Source: Flavipsychrobacter stenotrophus (lineage in GTDB: Bacteria > Bacteroidota > Bacteroidia > Chitinophagales > Chitinophagaceae). Taken from it: 64,000 nucleotides of DNA. Each line of letters opens with the position of its first letter. Position 1 is the first letter of the stretch. The stretch is taken from the NCBI RefSeq assembly GCF_002954265.1, contig NZ_PPSL01000002.1, positions 186,001-250,000 of the forward strand, written 5' to 3'. Below, in pieces: positions 21,301 through 28,680 of the stretch. The translations under genes were made by a program, and so were the position numbers. The notes beneath the pieces are model-generated. The model did no database searches. It had not been told where the DNA came from and saw nothing but the letters and a program-made list of their open reading frames with translations.

Positions 21301-23639
21301 GTTGAAGACCCGGCAATTGTCATAAGACCAGCTCCCCTCTTTGTGAGTTGGCCGGTAAAAGTGATCGGGCCGGATAATGTAAGCGCTGCACTTGCATTGA
21401 TAGTTGCGTCAGCAGCTATTGTAACAGGGTTAGCCAACGTAATAATAGCAGCGGTTTTTAATGCCCCCAGGCCATAGGTAGTACTTATATTATTACCTAT
21501 ACCTTTTAATGATATAGGGAAATTGGTTGCTGTTGTAGGTGCAACGGTCATGTAAAGCTGACTGTAAGGATTGATAGAGATGCTGTTTGAAGCAACATCA
21601 TTCCATGCACCTGCACTCGTAAGATCTAATACTGCGCTGTTAAACGGCGTAGTTGCACTACCTACGGTAATGCCGTTTGTCGCGGTGCTCGTGCCAGTCA
21701 GTTTCAGCAAACCACCATTAAGATTAGTTGTTGTAGGAACATCGCCAATTGTACCACGACCAAGCAATGTCTTAGCTGAAGAACCGGAGAATACCCCAGT
21801 TACCGAGAATGTTGTTCCAACAGCAGTGGTAGTGCCCGGTGCTACAGTTAGTGAACCACTATTCCAGGTAAAATCACCAGTATTATATTTTGTAACTGCG
21901 GTAAGACCTGTAGAAGCAGCTATTGTAGTAGTAGAAAAGACGTGGCCTGCAGCTACTGCAGTTGAAAATGTCTGAGCTGTTCCGTTAAAAGTAACATTGG
22001 CACCGGAAGCAACTTTTGTAGCTGTTGGCGACCAGGTATAATTACCTCCAATACTTAAGTTTCCCAGAGTGAGCGTACTGGTGTAGCCACTGGCAATTGA
22101 TAAATTTCCGGCGACAGTACTTGTACCTACAAATGAAGAAAGGCTGGCAGATGTACCCAAAGTAACATTAGGCAATGCCGCAACACCACCAAGGGTAGTT
22201 GCAGATCCCATAAACAACATGGCTGCTGTCGGCACAACGTTTATAGTACCAGACAATGAATATCCAGCGGCGTTACCGGCTGTAATGACATACCCCTTTA
22301 CATTAATAGTATTACCACCATCATTAAATACATTGGGAGAACCGGTATTATCCATTTTCAGGGAACCAGCTAAAGTCATTGTGGTACCAGATGCCAACGT
22401 CAATGTTCCTGTTTTAGTTCCGGCTACACTTATAAAGCTATCTATAGTGAAGGAACCGGAATTACCTGTAAGCGTTTGTGCGCTTGAAGAAACAGGAATA
22501 AGGTTAGCTAACGGAGCATTAAAACTTGCACTATTCGTTAATGTTATGCTACCCGCAAATCTCATGTTGTTGTATACAGGAGGAGCGGTAATTGTAGTAG
22601 CTGCACCATCAAATATTATGTTACCGTAGGTTGTAATGAAATTCAATGTGTTCGCTGTACCATTGTTGTATATAACCGTGCTTGAAGCATTAAGTGTACC
22701 TAACGTTGGCGTGGTAGCATTTGATATAGTCAAAGTTCTTCCACTATTCACATCTATTTTACCTATGATGCTAAAACCAGATGGGATTGTAAGGTCATTA
22801 TTTTCTACCACTATCTTTGAACCTCCCCCGGTTACAGTCCAGTTAGCAGTTAAAGTAGGTGTACCTCCATTACGGATATTAAAAGTCTGACCAGAATTAG
22901 TAAAATTTGTTGGTGCTGTACCTGTACCATTTGTATTTACTCCCCAGTTAGCAGTAGAACTTAGTGTTCCCGAGCCACTCCAATAATAATTTGTAACGCC
23001 ACAGATATTGGCTGAAGATGAACTATTACGCGCACTAGGCGTACCGGTAGTAAAATCAGTATTATTACTATTATTATCAGTACATCCTGCCGATGCCCTG
23101 ATGGCAGCTAACGAAGCACTGAGTGTTGCAGTTGGTCCGGCACCTTCAAAGCCATTAGTACCAGTACCAAACCCCACTAAATCAACGAGTGCTCCACCTG
23201 ATGGATTTGCCACAGTTAACGCTGTAGTATTACTACAAAGAGCAACTTTACCAACAGTGGCAGACATATTTGTTGATCCAGTTAAATCGGGCGTAGGTAA
23301 CGAGGAACCTACTGCACCACCACTGGCCAATTGAATCAGATAATACTTACCTGGAGCAATTACGGCAGAAGGAATTGTTGTTACACCCCAACTCGTACCC
23401 GTTGTTGCAGCATACTGAATACTCCAGTTAGTGATTGTAATTGTGCTTGTGGTAGGATTGAACAATTCTACAAAGTCATTTAGATATGTCGCACCAGTTG
23501 CACCACCACCACCATATACCTGACTTATCACCAGTGTAGACGTCTGCCCGTTTGCCGTTCGTGAAAACAGCATTGAAACAAGTAAAGTAAGCGTTAAAAC
23601 AGTTGACCGAAATGCCGTCGATTGTAAAGAATGTCTCAT
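15330..23639 (-). CDS. Giant T9SS surface protein with lamin-tail, beta-helix, IPT and VCBS domains (2769 aa)
   Basis: This is a secreted multidomain surface protein. The ATG at 23639 starts a long signal peptide (residues 1-32, ending TANGQ). About residues 33-150 look like a lamin-tail domain (LVISQVYGGGG..FVELFNP). Residues 230-1190 are repetitive G/S/T-rich beta-strand repeats (GNLTKLGSGALTLTSG type), as in passenger beta-helices. An IPT/TIG domain lies at about 1335-1420. About seven FG-GAP/VCBS repeats with Ca-binding DxDxDGxxD motifs follow at 1430-1840 (LDGDGDLDLV, ADFNGDGSLDLVV). A Big_2 repeat comes next, then a C-terminal region homologous to the upstream giant protein, ending in a T9SS type A domain (TMAPNPTSDDVKISF). 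A TAnnTTTG promoter box sits just upstream. The likely role is adhesion or matrix; the ligand is unknown. Domain limits are approximate. Confidence 0.92.
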   Translation of the reverse strand: MRHSLQSTAFRSTVLTLTLLVSMLFSRTANGQTSTLVISQVYGGGGATGATYLNDFVELFNPTTSTITITNWSIQYAATTGTSWGVTTIPSAVIAPGKYYLIQLASGGAVGSSLPTPDLTGSTNMSATVGKVALCSNTTALTVANPSGGALVDLVGFGTGTNGFEGAGPTATLSASLAAIRASAGCTDNNSNNTDFTTGTPSARNSSSSANICGVTNYYWSGSGTLSSTANWGVNTNGTGTAPTNFTNSGQTFNIRNGGTPTLTANWTVTGGGSKIVVENNDLTIPSGFSIIGKIDVNSGRTLTISNATTPTLGTLNASSTVIYNNGTANTLNFITTYGNIIFDGAATTITAPPVYNNMRFAGSITLTNSASFNAPLANLIPVSSSAQTLTGNSGSFTIDSFISVAGTKTGTLTLASGTTMTLAGSLKMDNTGSPNVFNDGGNTINVKGYVITAGNAAGYSLSGTINVVPTAAMLFMGSATTLGGVAALPNVTLGTSASLSSFVGTSTVAGNLSIASGYTSTLTLGNLSIGGNYTWSPTATKVASGANVTFNGTAQTFSTAVAAGHVFSTTTIAASTGLTAVTKYNTGDFTWNSGSLTVAPGTTTAVGTTFSVTGVFSGSSAKTLLGRGTIGDVPTTTNLNGGLLKLTGTSTATNGITVGSATTPFNSAVLDLTSAGAWNDVASNSISINPYSQLYMTVAPTTATNFPISLKGIGNNISTTYGLGALKTAAIITLANPVTIAADATINASAALTLSGPITFTGQLTKRGAGLMTIAGSSTSISGAGGFKLSEGAATVLSGSSLGSGPLEIAEASTTTLTLTLNNTQTVSELSSSWTKVSGNQVNVLNLASGSALTITQTSNTTFGDRTGVTSLKNTITGPGNLTKLGSGALTLTSGAHAHTGSLTVGAGTFTLAPSLTGSTFADGGVTVSGGALVVTPAALTTLGYTGGIVASSGSMTVVNSVSLTLGSLTVSGANVTLTNGATLQQNASGSPVAISSGSLTINGSVAASLGLGGISASGGTFRVANTAGVVTLGSMNISGTSVTLANAAAVTQGTSGTLTMSSGSLNITGAATVTLGAGGITLSGGVLNISPSAPPATLTFTGATVTLSAPTYLSGGAISTGGIGGTTIINCGTVTLTSNSTITLGTGAAHSIKFGTSATGWTGGALLTIRGWQGSFQSGTAVSTKGKVFFGTAAGLGANLAQIKFDDGTYVYDALQLSTGEVVPKAFITTNAPSPAGPYYNDNPIALTVGYTYTGPTLPAGTVYTVEVSDIAGSYVSPIASASSTVSPIAVTIPSLTPVGTYKIRISSSSPLAITGTEQSLVLVGHPPIITALSAYAGVAPGQTISITGSNFNIVPSFNKVSFGATGVNADTTSTISTLIVTVPVGATADLVTVNDITTHLSANSPKVFVPDYKNEYFTTAQTFQTPVTYATDSSTNFGFTPWNSAVGDLDGDGDLDLVVLTGKLSPATSYIATYENIGTNGGSADFSTSTFRRVSFRASSAIGTSVKIADMDDDGKPDVIVSSINSAAINVFRNVTTGYSTTLHGAITYDTRTDVSYNPRAANAQKITIADFDKDGRPDIAGGCFGSSGTGTNESRLVVIRNKTTSGVSFGTASAFFDTVTYTSNNNTGATGSSACSGDFTGDGKIDIAMIDQNRTGAGTVSIFKNTCPSVGTISFTLQSGPLTTGIGAADIATADFNGDGSLDLVVSNQLSSTIDVYLNTNDTTAPFVATPSYSMTGLTYAGPSGTVSLAPAGLAVADMNGDGKVDVIAVSSNNAIGGATSDTMLIYTNTTTLVGTPAFSAPFILHTGGSAASAGVIVADLDKDKYPDLIVANISDNTISIIRNKPTLNIGSITGVPTPLCYLATTTLSYSTASIGSPYTGSPLPTDLSGQWTSTDPSLATINSSTGVVQGLAFGTPTISYQITVTGTNLSGSASNTLTVNKVDISPDAAPALCIGATTLPIGYSAVDGTPTNYSVAYDATALAAGFLDVSNAVLSGGTITLVVPGTAVAGQTYHSSITVSDASCTSTPAYDVAFNSYDPPTASIGASTATPCNNHYAEILFTGTIDASFNYSVDGITASPEVLTGGAFTLALPHVTASHAYVLIDVQDVHCTTTYNTTQNVSPISMNWVGGVTSHTTEWNQANNWTCLEVPGDTDIVHISNITPRPEVLADSIANALDITLLSGATLTLNTASVLNVKGNVSNNGIVIGAGTMIMNGTSAQTIDGIGFVDRLTIDNSAGATINTGARATVKSLLTVNAGDLATNDSLALFSDANGSARIGEIPGAGASITGKVKVYQYIPAGYRRFRFWAHPFSDTLSLSQLQFYMDITGSGGAGNGFTTTTTNAPSAFRLDPFTENSSLGYDPGWKPITKINGTAADSNKLKPGQGLRLFMRGAKGEGLIGFPYIIHENTVAMIGNVNQGTKVITLNRGAGPDPTLMDFNMVGNPFASPVNIGAALWNASDLNMSGTGDITGAAAYVWNASLGVAGQFQPVDIDGSNYFLQANACFQVRAAGNNKHITFTESMKSDTVTTPLFKQSSSEHLTLNIYDANYHMWDMWKLRFNSAANDAEDAKYDAVKPSGADFNFYSMSADNKKMVIDARPFVKDATIPLGISSPYKQDFIIRADDMKLAEGTAVFLHDKMLKKYVELQAGTEYRFTVSNDKSSQGNDRFEIAMKPAQVVATGFKVTMAPNPTSDDVKISFTSNKKDNVSIRVMDMSGVTVYTQDLGAVQNGNTVVSLGKFASGIYMIELTSGTEHSIQKLVKE

Positions 23640-23660
23640 AAATGGGGATATTTTAATCTG

Positions 23661-23668
23661 CAAATTTA
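23661..23668 (-). promoter_or_regulatory. Bacteroidota -7 box TAAATTTG of the 2769-aa gene
   Basis: TAAATTTG on the minus strand matches the Bacteroidota -7 consensus TAnnTTTG. Transcription would start near 23654, leaving a leader of about 15 nt before the ATG at 23639. A TTG about 20 bp upstream could serve as the -33 element. Confidence 0.6.
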
Positions 23669-23800
23669 TTTAATTTATATTGCATTACCAACAAGTAAAT
23701 ATTATTAAAATATTATGCTTGGGTCGGTAAAAATAATATTTTTTTGTTATCTAGTATTATTAATCGCCTGTAATATTAATATTTAATATTTCTATCTGTT

Positions 23801-25225
23801 CTAGTTCCTTATTATCTGATAGTTATAAACACTAGCGTTTGTTATTATTTTAACTATATATATACCTGCCGCTGGCACGGAGAGGGTCTTCTTCATAACT
23901 CCTGCCGGTTGCCATTCATCATTTATAATATTTATTGATCTTCCGCTAATATCAGTAATGTATGCTGTTACGCTTTGCGGTGCTGCCAGATCAAGTGTCA
24001 TAGTAAAGTCACCAGAAGATGGATTAGGATAAACAGCCATCCTGGCTTTTTCCTCACCCACTTCATCTACCCCACTCGTACAACCATATACTTTGGTAAG
24101 ACTGCCACCCAGTGCATAAAAATCACCTCTGAACGCCTGCAGGTATATATTAGCAGCAGTAGCATCATGTATGATCAATGTATTTTCATCGTTTGTGGTA
24201 TTGGCTGCACTTGTCCAGTTATGAGAGCCGGTAAGCACCATAGGATCTGAGCAGGCATCTGAAGGATCTATTACCACATATTTATTATGGTAAAGATCGC
24301 TGCCTGTATAGGTGATAAAATTGCTACCCAGGTTAGCTGTCAGGGTTGCATATGCGCCGTTACCACTGTAGTTACTATATTGATCAACTATGCCTGCCAC
24401 ATAAGCACCATTCATTTTCACTGTTGCGATTGAGTTGGCACAACCATTATCCGTCATAGTATAAACTCCAAAATACAGGTCTTTATTTGCCGTGAGAATA
24501 GCTGATTTTATTTTATTATTTGTTCCATCTGATGGACTAAAGTAGAGTTCTACCTGCTTGCCATCTATTGTAAAGTTGTGGCGGCCAAGGTCGGCTTTGT
24601 ACGGTCCGAATTTAGAATTGGTAAGATTATAAGTCATACCTGTATCACCCCACATCTGGTTAAACTCTCCTATATAAGCATGCGCCAGTGCAGAATCCTG
24701 CACAATGACCACATTATCATAGTCTTGATTGAACTGCGCTACCGACCAGTTGGTAGATCCCGTCCACACTATAGATTCATCAGGGTTAGGCGAATGACCA
24801 TCAACCACCATAAATTTATCATGCATAATGTTGTAAGCACTGCCGATTGGGCTTGCCAACTTTGGGATTGCCGCGTTCACTGTAGTAAGGCCGGTATTTG
24901 CGGTAGCGGTTGTGCCATTATGTATCCAACGGATCTTTACACCGCGTGTATATGCGGCATTGATGGCATTAACTACATTGCTCAGATCTCCCGATCCGGA
25001 ATATGAGGTGAAATTATAAACAGCAATATCAAGAGTATACTTAGCACGATTGATATATGCAATAAGGGTATCATCAATACGGCCATTCAGGTTTATGGCG
25101 TCAACACCGGTAGAAACTGACGTCTCAGGTGGGTGGTTGAAGTAGTACTTGATCTTGTTACCGGCATGGGCATGGGTGGCCACGATAGAGAGAATAGCCA
25201 GTAAAGAAAACTTAAGGAATCGCAT
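23801..25225 (-). CDS. Secreted phospholipase D-like protein with T9SS sorting domain
   Basis: This 474-aa protein belongs to the phospholipase D superfamily, which cleaves phosphodiester bonds in lipids or nucleic acids. Both HKD active-site motifs are intact: H135/K137/D142 (HDKFMVVDG) and H313/K315/D320 (HNKYVVID), each followed by a TGSxNW motif (TGSTNW, TGSHNW). The pair suggests a complete single-chain enzyme. An N-terminal signal peptide ends at about residue 21 (THAHA), and the C-terminal 80 residues are a T9SS type A domain (VYPNPSSGDFTMTL), so the enzyme is probably exported and surface-bound or released. The substrate cannot be read from the sequence; Nuc-like nuclease activity is as possible as lipase activity. 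It has its own promoter-like box at 25291-25298 and lies among other T9SS cargo genes. Confidence 0.9.
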   Translation of the reverse strand: MRFLKFSLLAILSIVATHAHAGNKIKYYFNHPPETSVSTGVDAINLNGRIDDTLIAYINRAKYTLDIAVYNFTSYSGSGDLSNVVNAINAAYTRGVKIRWIHNGTTATANTGLTTVNAAIPKLASPIGSAYNIMHDKFMVVDGHSPNPDESIVWTGSTNWSVAQFNQDYDNVVIVQDSALAHAYIGEFNQMWGDTGMTYNLTNSKFGPYKADLGRHNFTIDGKQVELYFSPSDGTNNKIKSAILTANKDLYFGVYTMTDNGCANSIATVKMNGAYVAGIVDQYSNYSGNGAYATLTANLGSNFITYTGSDLYHNKYVVIDPSDACSDPMVLTGSHNWTSAANTTNDENTLIIHDATAANIYLQAFRGDFYALGGSLTKVYGCTSGVDEVGEEKARMAVYPNPSSGDFTMTLDLAAPQSVTAYITDISGRSINIINDEWQPAGVMKKTLSVPAAGIYIVKIITNASVYNYQIIRN

Positions 25226-25251
25226 CAGTTCAGCTTTTTAAAAGATAACTT

Positions 25252-25287
25252 ACCCATACAAGACATTGTTAAACGCTTGTAATGGGT
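25252..25287. promoter_or_regulatory. Imperfect inverted repeat in the leader of the PLD-like gene
   Basis: ACCCATACAAG (25252-25262) and CTTGTAATGGGT (25276-25287) pair except for one extra base. The element lies between the predicted promoter and the start codon, so it could be an RNA hairpin or an operator. GGGTCGG follows directly; the same string occurs upstream of the 2769-aa gene and near the promoter of the gene at 30053-31063. Confidence 0.4.
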
Positions 25288-25290
25288 CGG

Positions 25291-25298
25291 CAAAGATA
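25291..25298 (-). promoter_or_regulatory. -7 box TATCTTTG of the PLD-like gene
   Basis: An exact TAnnTTTG match on the minus strand. It predicts a start site near 25284 and a leader of about 59 nt, which contains the inverted repeat at 25252-25287. Confidence 0.55.
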
Positions 25299-25335
25299 GG
25301 TATATAAAAATTATAAAGAGGCATCAGTTTGCAGA

Positions 25336-27537
25336 TCAACGAATAAGGGTCACATCGCCTGTTTTCACCATTGTACCACCCAGTATGCAGCCAAAGGTTA
25401 TTTTATAGTAATACACACCCGCATCGGCCGGCCCGTTATCTGTAGTGCCATCCCATGCGCCTACATTGCCACTATATACTACCTGCCCCCAGCGATTAAA
25501 AACCGACATGGTCTTCAGCGAGTAAGAGAAATCTTCCTGCACGCGGAATATATCATTAAGGCCGTCCGCATTAGGAGAGAAAGCCGATGGAATAAATACA
25601 TTGCCATCACAGCACTTTTCCACCTTTACCTGCACATCTGCCTGCGGGCTCTCACAGTTATTCACCACATTGGTAACGTGATACAGGTATTGTGCAATGG
25701 CATCAACAGGAGGTGCCGGAGCACCCGATACCATCGTGCCGTCAGGCAGATACCAGTGCAGCTCGTTACCGTATGCATTAAGTGCAATGGCCGGATTATT
25801 TAAACAGTAATAGGCCGGAGAAGTAACCACAGGAGCCGGAGGTGTGAAGATGGCAACATTTATGTCTGCCCTACCCTTGCAGCCATTGGTGTCATTGGTA
25901 ACAGTAAGGTGGTAGATGCCTGCATTGGCAGGCACACCCGCAGATAATACAGGGTTTTCAACACTACTTGTATATCCGCCGGGGCCATTCCACTGATAGC
26001 TGTAAAAAGAATTGACAGGTGCAACAACCGGTGATAACTGAAAAGATGTGTTGTAGCACACCTGAGTATCCGCTACCAGTGTAACGGCCGCCGTAGACCT
26101 TGTAATAATGTTTACTGTAGCTGTTCTGAAAGGGCACGACGTACCCGGCAATGTAGCAGTGACCGTGTAAACAGTGCTCACCATTGGGAACGCGAGAGGT
26201 ATCATTGTGTTGCCACCCGATAGATCAGTGAGCGGCACCCAGCTATAGCTATAGATACCGTCGCCAATAACCTGCAACTGCACGCTGTCATTACCGCATA
26301 CAATGGTATCGGCAGGTCGTGTGGTAATATATATGGTATCATAAATAGTAAGTACGGCACTGTCAGCAGCAAAGCTGGTACTGTTACAGATGGATGGCGC
26401 ATAAATTGTAATACCCAAAGTCTTAGCTCCGTTGCTAGCTGTAGGTATACCATACACAGGCACATCAGCATAAGTAGCGTATGCCGGTATCACCACACTA
26501 TCGGCAAGAGGTATGTAGTCTACGCCACTTACCGCACTACCTGTAGTAGCAAACCTCACCACCTGTGGTGTGGCTTTCGCCTTAGCATTCTTCACTTTGA
26601 AATGCCCCGGCAAGCAACCCTTGATGCAGATGGGCGATAACCCGTCAAACACAGCGGTTGCCAATGCCTGCACCTTATATTCACCGGTCTTCAGACTTCC
26701 GGCTTCCAGAAACACGCCTGAATCGTATTTGTCATTACCGGCGTCTGCGATAACTATCCTGAAGTGATAGGTATCGCATGGGCTAACCACATGCATTGCC
26801 TTCAGCACTTTGGTCATGCCTTTGTGGGTAATGCTTGTGCCCGAAATGTTGTCATTATAATATGCTGTAAACGGAGATCCGGGCCCCATTGATGTGCAAC
26901 CCGCAAGACTACCCGAAGCACCGGGTATACCATTGTTTATAGAATTGATGGCAACGGGAATAGTTGTTCCCGGCACCTTTGCCATATTATCCAGACCAGT
27001 GATGCCGGGACCTGAAATAAAGAATGCGAACACATCATTGTAAGGTCCGCACACCGCACTTATATATTCTTCTGAGCTGAACACATAATCTATACTCACC
27101 GTATCCCCCGCAGGTACTACGTCGAAGTCAAGCCCGCAGGCATCCTTTGTGTATTGGCCGGAAAGCACATTAAGCATAGAGTCGCCCGGAGTGCCATTCT
27201 GACTGCTGGCCAACGCGTCTGAGGGACCGTTAACACCGTAAGAACCCAGTACCGACTCTGCCCTGCCCGTTGTCAATACTATACCGCTGTCCAATCCCAG
27301 ATTACTGCTCACTACAGTAAATAATCCATTGGCTTGAGATGGGCAGCGCAACACGGCATTAAGTACAGTAACACCCTGCCCCGCCAGCTTTTGCGCCAGC
27401 ACTGAGGCCGTCTGCCCACCTGCAACATTTATCTGTGCACCTGCATCACCACACAATAACATACTAACAAAAAAACACACACTACGCAATGCTGCACAAT
27501 GTGGTTTTCTAATTATATCAAGTAACCTCTTTTTCAA
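25336..27537 (-). CDS. Choice-of-anchor L protein with gliding-motility-type C-terminal domain
   Basis: This 733-aa secreted protein is T9SS cargo with the C-terminal domain seen in gliding-associated proteins (VFIPSAFSPNADGLNDIF at about 645-665, then VFNRWGQVVY), the CHU_C or type B sorting domain. Residues 35-290 form a choice-of-anchor L domain (GIVLTTG.., VDYVFSSEEY-like IDYVFSSEEY, DVFAFFISGPG). A Calx-beta-like stretch (about 305-400) and Ig/PKD-like repeats follow. The start is probably the TTG at 27537: the signal peptide (KKRLLDI..FFVSMLLCGDAGAQ) needs it, the next Met is inside the hydrophobic core, and an in-frame stop lies about 25 bp upstream. The type B domain usually goes with attachment through gliding or adhesion machinery. 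The exact function is unknown. Confidence 0.88.
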   Translation of the reverse strand: MKKRLLDIIRKPHCAALRSVCFFVSMLLCGDAGAQINVAGGQTASVLAQKLAGQGVTVLNAVLRCPSQANGLFTVVSSNLGLDSGIVLTTGRAESVLGSYGVNGPSDALASSQNGTPGDSMLNVLSGQYTKDACGLDFDVVPAGDTVSIDYVFSSEEYISAVCGPYNDVFAFFISGPGITGLDNMAKVPGTTIPVAINSINNGIPGASGSLAGCTSMGPGSPFTAYYNDNISGTSITHKGMTKVLKAMHVVSPCDTYHFRIVIADAGNDKYDSGVFLEAGSLKTGEYKVQALATAVFDGLSPICIKGCLPGHFKVKNAKAKATPQVVRFATTGSAVSGVDYIPLADSVVIPAYATYADVPVYGIPTASNGAKTLGITIYAPSICNSTSFAADSAVLTIYDTIYITTRPADTIVCGNDSVQLQVIGDGIYSYSWVPLTDLSGGNTMIPLAFPMVSTVYTVTATLPGTSCPFRTATVNIITRSTAAVTLVADTQVCYNTSFQLSPVVAPVNSFYSYQWNGPGGYTSSVENPVLSAGVPANAGIYHLTVTNDTNGCKGRADINVAIFTPPAPVVTSPAYYCLNNPAIALNAYGNELHWYLPDGTMVSGAPAPPVDAIAQYLYHVTNVVNNCESPQADVQVKVEKCCDGNVFIPSAFSPNADGLNDIFRVQEDFSYSLKTMSVFNRWGQVVYSGNVGAWDGTTDNGPADAGVYYYKITFGCILGGTMVKTGDVTLIR

Positions 27538-27570
27538 AAATCTATTGTTATTAAAATACCCTCAACACTG

Positions 27571-27658
27571 TCTACTATACACTAACTACCATCAACTACT
27601 TAAACAAAGCTCTCTACTCACAACCATCCACTATACACTATCTACTATCTACTATCTA
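27571..27658. repeat. 7-bp tandem repeat touching the zinc-hydrolase stop codon
   Basis: Three perfect CTATCTA units occupy 27638-27658, with degenerate relatives (CTATACA, CTAACTA) upstream to about 27571. The last unit ends exactly on the TAG stop codon (27656-27658, minus strand) of the neighbouring gene. The same heptamer occurs at 41583-41687 and 46118-46173. Confidence 0.75.
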
Positions 27659-28666
27659 CTGATACTCATTAGTCACTTTATACCCGGTCACTTTTCCCTG
27701 CTTAAAGTATTTTACATCTTCCTTATAAAACTTCTCGTTGCGCTCAGTTATATACTTCGGATCAAGATCTGTAAGATCGGGCTTACCTGCGTTTACCCAG
27801 GCGGTGTACCAGAAGCTGGCTGTAGCCGAAATAGCCGCCCTCATCTGGTTCTCTACCATGCCTCCCAGCAGTTCATGATACACATGTGCATACTCATAGG
27901 CATGGGTCTTTTGTCCGTACTTATTCTCTTCAGGTTGGCCATTTGTGCCCAGCTTATAGAGCATTTCTATCGGCTTATCTTTACGTAATTTCTTGTCGTT
28001 ATAGAGCAATGGGATCATCAGCTTGTGGCTGCTGTCTATGATGTCCCAGGTGGCTTTTTCTACATTGTCTATGTAGTGCACATCAGCTGTGTACAGGCTG
28101 TAGTTCTTACCAAACAATTCAGGCAAATGCGACTCCCATAGTGCATGTATACCCTTCTGCCCTGTTAACTGTCCATCATGATTAATGGTGGTATGCAAGG
28201 GCATATGCGCATCCCCAATATAATGGCCAAGGTTGGCCGACAAGAAGAGAATTTCCGACTTATTCTTTGCCTTCATGGCAGCGGTAAGTTTGGTCATCAC
28301 TTCCTGTATCGTCCATGGTAGTGTACCAAACTTATCTACACTGTCTTTACCATACTTTGCCTTAGCCGCATCAAGCGTTTTGGGCATAGAGGCAGGTGTA
28401 GTATAATTGTAATTTTCAAGGTCTATATAGTGCCTGGGGAACTCTGTTTTATCGCCCATGGTATACTTACGGATATCAGGCGCCACAGATTCTTCTGTGA
28501 TGAAATCAGCATGATTATAAAAGAATAATCCCACCTCGAGTGGCAAGGCTAGTATCGCACCCCTGTTTATTTTACTGTGCCCCCATACGCCCCAGGCATA
28601 GGTGGTCGCAGCGCCACAAAACAAAGAACAGATAATTGCTATTGCTACTGATATCCTCTTTATCAT
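27656..28666 (-). CDS. Secreted zinc-dependent phospholipase C / S1-P1 nuclease-like hydrolase
   Basis: This 336-aa exported enzyme has the trinuclear-zinc fold shared by phospholipase C and S1/P1 nucleases. A signal peptide ends before W25, which would be the mature N-terminus and, as in P1 nuclease, a zinc ligand. The remaining likely ligands are present in the right order: H30 (GHSKINRG), D64, H79, H148-xxx-D152 (HYIGD), H158 and H174-xxx-E178. The last position is Glu where P1 has Asp. The best family match is the Bacteroidota zinc-dependent PLC-like group; whether it cuts lipid or nucleic acid is undecided. The gene starts 14 bp after the stop of the upstream T9SS gene, so the two are probably cotranscribed. 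The stop codon lies in a 7-bp repeat array. Confidence 0.85.
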   Translation of the reverse strand: MIKRISVAIAIICSLFCGAATTYAWGVWGHSKINRGAILALPLEVGLFFYNHADFITEESVAPDIRKYTMGDKTEFPRHYIDLENYNYTTPASMPKTLDAAKAKYGKDSVDKFGTLPWTIQEVMTKLTAAMKAKNKSEILFLSANLGHYIGDAHMPLHTTINHDGQLTGQKGIHALWESHLPELFGKNYSLYTADVHYIDNVEKATWDIIDSSHKLMIPLLYNDKKLRKDKPIEMLYKLGTNGQPEENKYGQKTHAYEYAHVYHELLGGMVENQMRAAISATASFWYTAWVNAGKPDLTDLDPKYITERNEKFYKEDVKYFKQGKVTGYKVTNEYQ

Positions 28667-28680
28667 AAAGTTATTTTCGA

